From VFKU01 sp964411925 (GTDB lineage: Bacteria > Hydrogenedentota > Hydrogenedentia > Hydrogenedentales > GCA-2746185), in the NCBI GenBank assembly GCA_964411925.1, contig CAYPNI010000033.1, positions 1 through 36,558 on the forward strand: DNA of 36,558 bases. Reading direction: 5' to 3'. The notes under the pieces are model-generated. The model worked only from the letters and a program-made list of their open reading frames with translations. It ran no database searches and was not told the DNA's origin. The translations under genes were made by a program, and so were the position numbers. Below, in pieces: positions 32,242 through 36,558 of the stretch; position 1 is the first letter of the stretch; each line of letters opens with the position of its first letter.

Positions 32242-32447
32242 TTGGTGTCGACGTATTCGCACAAAGAAGTCGGAGGCGGTATCGGCAGACCGTCCTCGCG
32301 AAGACCGTCCAGGTGGAACGCGATCGCCTCGCGGATATTGTTCATCGTATCCTTGACCGTCGCGCCTGTTGAGATACAGCCGGGAAGATCGGGAACGTAT
32401 GCGGCGTAGTTGCCCTCGGCCTTTTCAATTACGATTCCGTACTTCAT
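32238..32447 (-). CDS. HicB-like antitoxin family protein, apparently without HicA
   Basis: 69 residues of the HicB_lk/UPF0150 type: an MKYGIVIEKAEGNYAAYVPDLPGCISTG-like core, then REAIAFHLDGLREDGLPIPPP. In hicAB modules HicB neutralises the mRNA interferase HicA. No hicA-sized frame is adjacent: only 48 bp separate its start from the ABC permease, and the other side is the crotonase. It is either a solitary HicB-fold protein (common) or an orphan antitoxin. GGAGACGGTAAAG lies upstream of the ATG. Confidence 0.85.
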   Translation of the reverse strand: MKYGIVIEKAEGNYAAYVPDLPGCISTGATVKDTMNNIREAIAFHLDGLREDGLPIPPPTSLCEYVDTN

Positions 32448-32495
32448 CTTTACCGTCTCCTTTGAGCCTTCGCTATATCAGGCGCCTTCGCGTGC

Positions 32496-33419
32496 CTATC
32501 CCTTCAACGCCCCGACCGTGATCCCCCGCGTGAGATGTCGCTGCAGCAAGGCATAGACGGCGAGCGTCGGCAGCAGGATGATGACGAGGCCCGCGAACAT
32601 GAGGCCGAAATCGGTCTTGTATTGCGCCTGCATGGTGACGCTGGCGAGGCCGAGCGGCAGGGTCTTGGTCTCGGGTGTGTTCACGAAGACGAGCGCGAAG
32701 AGGTATTCGTTCCAGATGCCGAGGAAGTTGAATATGGCGGCGGTGATGAGCCCCGGGCGCGCGAGCGGCAGCATGATGGACCGGAACACGCGCCACTCGC
32801 TCGCGCCGTCGAGAATCGCGGACTCGCGCAACGCGCCGGGCAGGCTGCGGAAGAACGCCGTGAGAATCAGGATCGTGAACGGCAGGCTGAGCGCGATGTA
32901 GATGAGAATCAGTCCCGTGAGCGAGTTGTACAGCCGGATTTCGTAGCCGAGACTGCGCGTCATCGCGCTGAGCCAATCGGACATCTCCGAGTACTGGAAA
33001 AACAGCGGGATCAGGATGAGCTGCGCGGGCACCATCATCCCGCTGATGAACAGCACGTAGAGCGCGCGGCTGCCGAAGAACCGGAACCGCGCGAGCGCAT
33101 ACGACGCGAGCGCGCCGAGCGCGAGAATCCCAGCGAGCGACGCGACGGTCACGATGACGCTGTTGACGAAGAAGCGCTGAAAGTTCGACTCGGTCCAGGC
33201 TTTCTCGAAGTTGCGCACGGCCGCGTCCCGCGGCGTGGCGACGTCCGGCCGGTCGGCATACGGCGAGCCGGTGACGATCCACGGCAAGCCGAACGAGTTC
33301 TCGTAAATCTCCTGTGAACTGCGAATCGAGTTCGAAAACACCCACACGATCGGCAGCACCACGGCCGCGAGCCAGGCCAGCAGCACCGCGTATTTGGTGA
33401 ATTTAGCGATAGAGCTCAT
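32496..33419 (-). CDS. ABC sugar transporter permease, MalG type
   Basis: 307 residues with six predicted membrane helices and the EAA loop for ATPase docking (ESAILDGASEWRVFRSI, near residue 215). It is the inner-membrane permease of a CUT1-type carbohydrate importer together with the upstream MalF-type permease and binding protein. A roughly 40-residue periplasmic insertion after the first helix (SPYADRPDVATPRD...) is somewhat long. It follows the MalF-type gene by 45 bp, which contain a hairpin. Confidence 0.92.
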   Translation of the reverse strand: MSSIAKFTKYAVLLAWLAAVVLPIVWVFSNSIRSSQEIYENSFGLPWIVTGSPYADRPDVATPRDAAVRNFEKAWTESNFQRFFVNSVIVTVASLAGILALGALASYALARFRFFGSRALYVLFISGMMVPAQLILIPLFFQYSEMSDWLSAMTRSLGYEIRLYNSLTGLILIYIALSLPFTILILTAFFRSLPGALRESAILDGASEWRVFRSIMLPLARPGLITAAIFNFLGIWNEYLFALVFVNTPETKTLPLGLASVTMQAQYKTDFGLMFAGLVIILLPTLAVYALLQRHLTRGITVGALKG

Positions 33420-33429
33420 ATCACCCTCC

Positions 33430-33456
33430 GTGGCATGGGCGGCTCGCCCATGCCAC
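33430..33456. repeat. 12-bp perfect hairpin between the two permease genes
   Basis: Arms GTGGCATGGGCG (33430-33441) and its exact complement (33445-33456) around loop GCT. It lies inside the operon mRNA, between the MalF- and MalG-type genes, and could stabilise or partially terminate the transcript, or be a dispersed repeat. Confidence 0.75.
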
Positions 33457-33464
33457 GTTGATAC

Positions 33465-34373
33465 TCAATACTCCAGCGCATCACGGCGCGACCAGCGCAT
33501 GGTGACCAGCGTCGCCACGAACACGAGCGCGAACAGTACCACCGCGACCGCCGCGGCGTACCCCACGTTATATTCGGAGAAGACCTTCTGATACAGCAGC
33601 GTCGCGAGGACGTGCGTGTCCGGCGTCGGGTATTGGTTCTCCATCACAAAGATAGGGTCGAAGAACTTTGCCGTGCTGATGATGAAAAACACGACGCCGA
33701 CGACGAGCACCTCGCGCACGAGCGGCAGCGTCACGTGCCAGAACTGGCCCGCGCCCGTCGCGCCGTCGAGTTCGGACGCTTCGTACAGCTCCGTGGGGAT
33801 GCTCTCCATCGCCGCGAGAAAGAGCACCATGTAGAAGCCCGTCGCCGCCCAGACCATCATCGGCACGATGGCATACAGCAGGATGCTCGTGTCCGTAAAC
33901 GCGAAGGGCAGCGCGTCCGTCATGAATTCGATGCCTGCCGTGTCGAGCATGCGCTGCAGCCACTGCAAGAACGCGTTGACCACGCCGAAGTCGCCCGTGC
34001 TGTAGATCAGTATCCACAAGGTCGCGACCGCGACCGACGCAATGACATTCGGGAAGAAGAACGCCACGCGGAACACGCCCGCGCCGCGCACACCGCGGTG
34101 CAGGACGTTCGCGAAAAACAGCGCGAGCGATATCGTGATCGCGCCGGCCGCGGCCATCAGGAACGCGTTGTGCCGGAGCGCCGCATAGAACAGCGGGTCG
34201 GCGAACAGCGTCTCGAAGTTCGCCAGCCCCACCCACTTCCGCTCGCCGAAGCCGTCCCACTTCTGCAGGCTGTACGCGAACGCGCGCACGCCGGGCACGG
34301 CGACCAGCCCGAGAAAAACGATCAGCGCCGGCGCGAGCGACACCACAAGGAAGCTGCGCCGGCCGCGGTTCAT
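33465..34373 (-). CDS. ABC sugar transporter permease, MalF type
   Basis: 302 residues, six predicted membrane helices, with the EAA loop ELYEASELDGATGAGQFWHVTLP near residue 200. The start overlaps the binding-protein stop by 4 bp (ATGA arrangement), implying coupled translation. It forms the permease heterodimer with the MalG-type protein for import of an oligosaccharide or sugar derivative. Confidence 0.92.
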   Translation of the reverse strand: MNRGRRSFLVVSLAPALIVFLGLVAVPGVRAFAYSLQKWDGFGERKWVGLANFETLFADPLFYAALRHNAFLMAAAGAITISLALFFANVLHRGVRGAGVFRVAFFFPNVIASVAVATLWILIYSTGDFGVVNAFLQWLQRMLDTAGIEFMTDALPFAFTDTSILLYAIVPMMVWAATGFYMVLFLAAMESIPTELYEASELDGATGAGQFWHVTLPLVREVLVVGVVFFIISTAKFFDPIFVMENQYPTPDTHVLATLLYQKVFSEYNVGYAAAVAVVLFALVFVATLVTMRWSRRDALEY

Positions 34374-35725
34374 TCGGATTCGCCCAGCGCGGCGGCGTCA
34401 TACGGCTGGAACGGCGGCACGATGACGTCCGGGTCGGCCAGCGCGGCGACGATGCCGTCGTCGAGCCGCTTGCCGAACTCCTCGGGCGTGATCTCGCCGC
34501 GCATCAGCGCCGCGATCGCGCCGCCCATGACCTGCGTGCGCCATGCCGGGAACAGCATGTACAGCCGGACGTTGAAGAGGCCGTCGGACGCGTCGATCAC
34601 GTCGAGCACGCTCTGCTGCGCGGGCGTCACGCTCTCGCGCGGCGTCGCACCCGCGAGCGGCGAAATGACGCCGATGCTGCGGCCCATGTCCGGCGCGGCC
34701 TCGGGCGAGACGAGGTAGCGCGCAAACTCGAACGCCACGTCCGGATGCGCCGCATCCCGCGGCACGAACACGTACTCCATGCCCTGGCCGTGGAACAGCC
34801 GCGGGTTGCCGCCGCCCTCGACCGCCGGCACCGTGAACGCGCGCATCTCGAGGCCCGGCGGCGAGCTGTCCTTCATTTCGTTCTCGAGCCAGAGCCCGCA
34901 AAACACCATCGCGGCCTTGCCCTGCACGAACTGGAGCTGGCTCTCGGTGTGCGTCATCGCCATCGCGCCGCGTTGCAGGAACCTCACCGCGAGGTCCTGC
35001 AGCAGCCGCGCCGCCTCGACCGCGTCCGGATGCGAGAACGCGCCGGGCTCGAGTCCGTTGATGCGATTGATCGAAGCGAGTCCGCCCGTGCGCTGGAGCA
35101 TGGATACGTACGTGTTCCAGCCGTAGAAGTACGGGTATTTGCCCTGCAACGTCCAAGGCGCGATGCCGGCCGCCTGGATTTTTTCGCACAGCGCGAGCAA
35201 CTCGTCCCAGGTCGTGGGCGGCGTCCAGCCGTGCTCGCGAAACATCTTCGCGTCGTACCACACGACCCACGCGCCGTATGCGGCCGGCAATGCGTACACG
35301 TCGTCGCCGCTGCGGAACATATCGAGCATGCCCTGGTCGAACAGCTCGCCCCAGGGCCGGTCGCTGCCCGGCGGCGCGACCGCGAGCGCCTCCGTGAACG
35401 GCGTGAGCTTGTCCGAAGCGATCAGCAGCCACAGCGGCAGGCGCTCGTCGAGAATCAGGTCAGGCGGATCGCCGCGCAGCAGTCGCGGCTTGATGATGTC
35501 CGCCGTCCGCGGGTCGCCCCAGAGCTCGATGCGGATGCCGCGGTCCGCGTTCTCCCGGTTGAACCGCTCGGCCATCTTCGTGTGCCAGCCGATGCCGTAC
35601 CCGCCCTCGAAAATGGCGACCTCGACCACGCGCTCCGGGTCGTCCGCCGCGGGGAGTTCGCGGATCGCGTCCCCGCAGCCGCACAAAACCACAGCGAATG
35701 ATAGTATCGGCAGTAATCGCCCCAC
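34370..35725 (-). CDS. ABC sugar transporter substrate-binding lipoprotein (family 1)
   Basis: 451 residues from the GTG at 35725. Lipobox L-C-G-C ends at Cys17, so the protein is membrane-anchored. The typical family-1 sugar-binding layout follows: GYGIGWHTKMAERFN near 42, LPAAYGAWVVWYDAKMFREHGWTPPTTWDELLALCEKI near 145-185, and a C-terminal EEFGKRLDDGI. It captures a carbohydrate for the two permeases downstream. The ATPase subunit is not in the window, as is common when one shared ATPase energises several importers. Start-site evidence: the GTG lies exactly 6 nt after a TAGAAT box and has no ribosome site. Confidence 0.92.
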   Translation of the reverse strand: MGRLLPILSFAVVLCGCGDAIRELPAADDPERVVEVAIFEGGYGIGWHTKMAERFNRENADRGIRIELWGDPRTADIIKPRLLRGDPPDLILDERLPLWLLIASDKLTPFTEALAVAPPGSDRPWGELFDQGMLDMFRSGDDVYALPAAYGAWVVWYDAKMFREHGWTPPTTWDELLALCEKIQAAGIAPWTLQGKYPYFYGWNTYVSMLQRTGGLASINRINGLEPGAFSHPDAVEAARLLQDLAVRFLQRGAMAMTHTESQLQFVQGKAAMVFCGLWLENEMKDSSPPGLEMRAFTVPAVEGGGNPRLFHGQGMEYVFVPRDAAHPDVAFEFARYLVSPEAAPDMGRSIGVISPLAGATPRESVTPAQQSVLDVIDASDGLFNVRLYMLFPAWRTQVMGGAIAALMRGEITPEEFGKRLDDGIVAALADPDVIVPPFQPYDAAALGESE

Positions 35726-35731
35726 ACGTCG

Positions 35732-35760
35732 ATTCTAGGTGAGCTTCCGCGAGTACTCAA
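35732..35760 (-). promoter_or_regulatory. Promoter of the sugar importer operon (leaderless candidate)
   Basis: On the minus strand: TTGAGT (35760-35755), 17 bp, TAGAAT (35737-35732), then 6 nt, then the GTG start at 35725. It occupies nearly all of the 36-bp gap to the divergent DUF488 gene. Confidence 0.55.
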
Positions 35761-35761
35761 T

Positions 35762-36121
35762 ATGCCGAAACCAAGCATCCGCACTAAGCGAGTCTACGAC
35801 GCGCCCGTAAAGGACGACGGCTATCGCGTGCTCGTGGACCGGCTCTGGCCGCGCGGCATCAAAAAGGAAGACGCGGCGATCGACCAGTGGATGAAAGACA
35901 TCGCGCCGTCTAACGAACTTCGGAAGAGGTTCCACGGCCATCTCGAGAAATGGGACGAGTTTCGCGAACAATACTTCGCGGATTTGAAGGACAATCCCTT
36001 CGTGGACGAATTGCTTGCTAAAGCGCGGAAGGGCCGCGTGACGCTCGTCTACGCCGCCAAGGACGAAGAACACAACAACGCGGTCGCACTGCGCGAGTAT
36101 CTGCTCAAACGCGCGAGATAA
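35762..36121 (+). CDS. DUF488 family protein (YeaO-like)
   Basis: 119 residues, full length for the family. It opens with IRTKRVYDAP, then the signature YRVLVDRLWPRG (near 21-32), WMKDIAPSNELRKRFHG, and the C-terminal VTLVYAAKDEEHNNAVALREYL. The function of DUF488/YeaO proteins is not established. No ribosome site is visible before the ATG, and the 36-bp gap is shared with the divergent importer promoter. Confidence 0.9.
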   Translation: MPKPSIRTKRVYDAPVKDDGYRVLVDRLWPRGIKKEDAAIDQWMKDIAPSNELRKRFHGHLEKWDEFREQYFADLKDNPFVDELLAKARKGRVTLVYAAKDEEHNNAVALREYLLKRAR

Positions 36122-36483
36122 TGCGGCGTTAGGTTGGACCAGCAAGCCGGAGGCTTGCCAGAAATTAGCCGGGGGTTGAGCATAGCGATACCCCCGGTCA
36201 CGAAGGACATGGGACACGACCCTGGAGGGGTCGCAGAGAGCAAGCAGGCAGTTCTGGGACCCCGTCCGGGGTCCGTGCGTTCGGAATCGAATTCCGGGGG
36301 TCTTCGCTGCGCTACGACCCCCGGCTAATTTCTGTCAACCCTCCGGGTTGAACGATTGCGCGGCTGCGGTCAACTACCAGCGATCCCACACGAATTGAGC
36401 GGCTCGCGCGCCCAACGAACTTCAACCTTTGGAAAACCAACGGAAGCGCGACGGCTCGCGAGTACGCTCGCCCTCCCAAATGG
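36122..36483. repeat. Hairpin-dense composite repeat (36142-36350) and featureless tail
   Basis: No gene is seen. A 17-bp perfect inverted repeat (36160-36176 with 36317-36333) encloses further hairpins: CCGGGGGT/ACCCCCGG (36169-36176, 36190-36197), CGACCC/GGGTCG (36217-36222, 36228-36233), GGACCCC/GGGGTCC (36257-36263, 36268-36274), CGGAAT/ATTCCG (36282-36287, 36291-36296), CCGGGGGTC/GACCCCCGG (36294-36302, 36316-36324). It is flanked by GCAAGCC/GGCTTGC (36142-36158) and CAACCC/GGGTTG (36336-36350). Short frames here are not believable genes. From 36351 to 36483 I see nothing distinctive. Confidence 0.8.
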
Positions 36484-36558
36484 CTACGTCCGTTGTGTCT
36501 CCCCCGGCACGGCGACCGCGCACGCGGGCGCGTCGCCCCAGGCGTATTTCTCGGGCGA
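36484..36558 (-). CDS. C-terminal end of a gene running off the window
   Basis: On the minus strand the last 24 codons read SPEKYAWGDAPACAV then AVPGETQRT and end at TAG (36486-36484). Codon third positions are almost all G or C, like the real genes of this window. The fragment is too short to name a family. Confidence 0.4.
   Translation of the reverse strand, partial: SPEKYAWGDAPACAVAVPGETQRT

Noticed and set aside
1..36558. CRISPR arrays, rRNA, insertion sequences, prophage or integrase genes
   Set aside because: I found no regular repeat-spacer array, rRNA segment, transposase or integrase in any frame.

Overview
The window is high-GC, densely packed bacterial DNA from a Gram-negative-type environmental organism. 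Lipoboxes, signal peptides, a flagellar export apparatus, a pilus retraction ATPase, a Ser/Thr kinase fused to a formylglycine-generating-enzyme (FGE)-like domain, a DUF1080 hydrolase, a Gfo/Idh/MocA oxidoreductase and a CFI-box-CTERM surface protein together suggest a Planctomycetes/Hydrogenedentes-like lineage. That placement is inference, since no marker gene fixes it. A 10-base N run (22481-22490) inside pilT shows the window is a draft or metagenome scaffold.

Layout. 1-5056: a partial beta-propeller protein, a His/Lys-rich lipoprotein, then a Gfo/Idh/MocA oxidoreductase divergent from a sodium:solute symporter. 5057-8499: an acyltransferase-3 and a DUF3500 protein in one minus-strand unit, divergent from a small helix-turn-helix protein; repeat-rich intergenic DNA follows. 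8500-14560: a PaaG-type crotonase, then a secreted N-acetylmuramoyl-L-alanine amidase with a lamin-tail domain and a secreted propeller-like partner, both visibly poorer in GC, then a DUF1080 protein. 14743-16868: tRNA-Val(UAC), a 72-residue protein plus nucleotidyltransferase pair, and ispG. 16938-21739: kinase/FGE-like protein divergent from a PilZ protein, then a CFI-box-CTERM protein. 21807-29914: pilT divergent from fliQ-fliR-flhB-flhA-flhF-flhG. 29911-36558: an exported PDZ-alpha/beta hydrolase, a crotonase with a signal peptide, a lone HicB-like protein, an ABC sugar importer (binding protein and two permeases, no ATPase), a DUF488 protein, a hairpin-dense repeat and the tail of one more gene.

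How the genes work together. The block 16938-29914 is mainly signalling and motility: c-di-GMP (PilZ) and phosphorylation inputs beside twitching (PilT) and flagellar export (FliQ/R, FlhA/B) with the FlhF/FlhG placement pair; fliP is absent. The two flanks carry carbohydrate uptake and turnover genes.

Transcription signals are unusually readable. Many genes have sigma70-like boxes with 17-18 bp spacers of the form TTGNNN / TANNNT. These fix several start codons and suggest that at least three genes are leaderless, with the start codon exactly 6 nt after the -10 box. Strong inverted repeats sit in most convergent gaps, but three convergent pairs have no gap at all and overlap at their stop codons.
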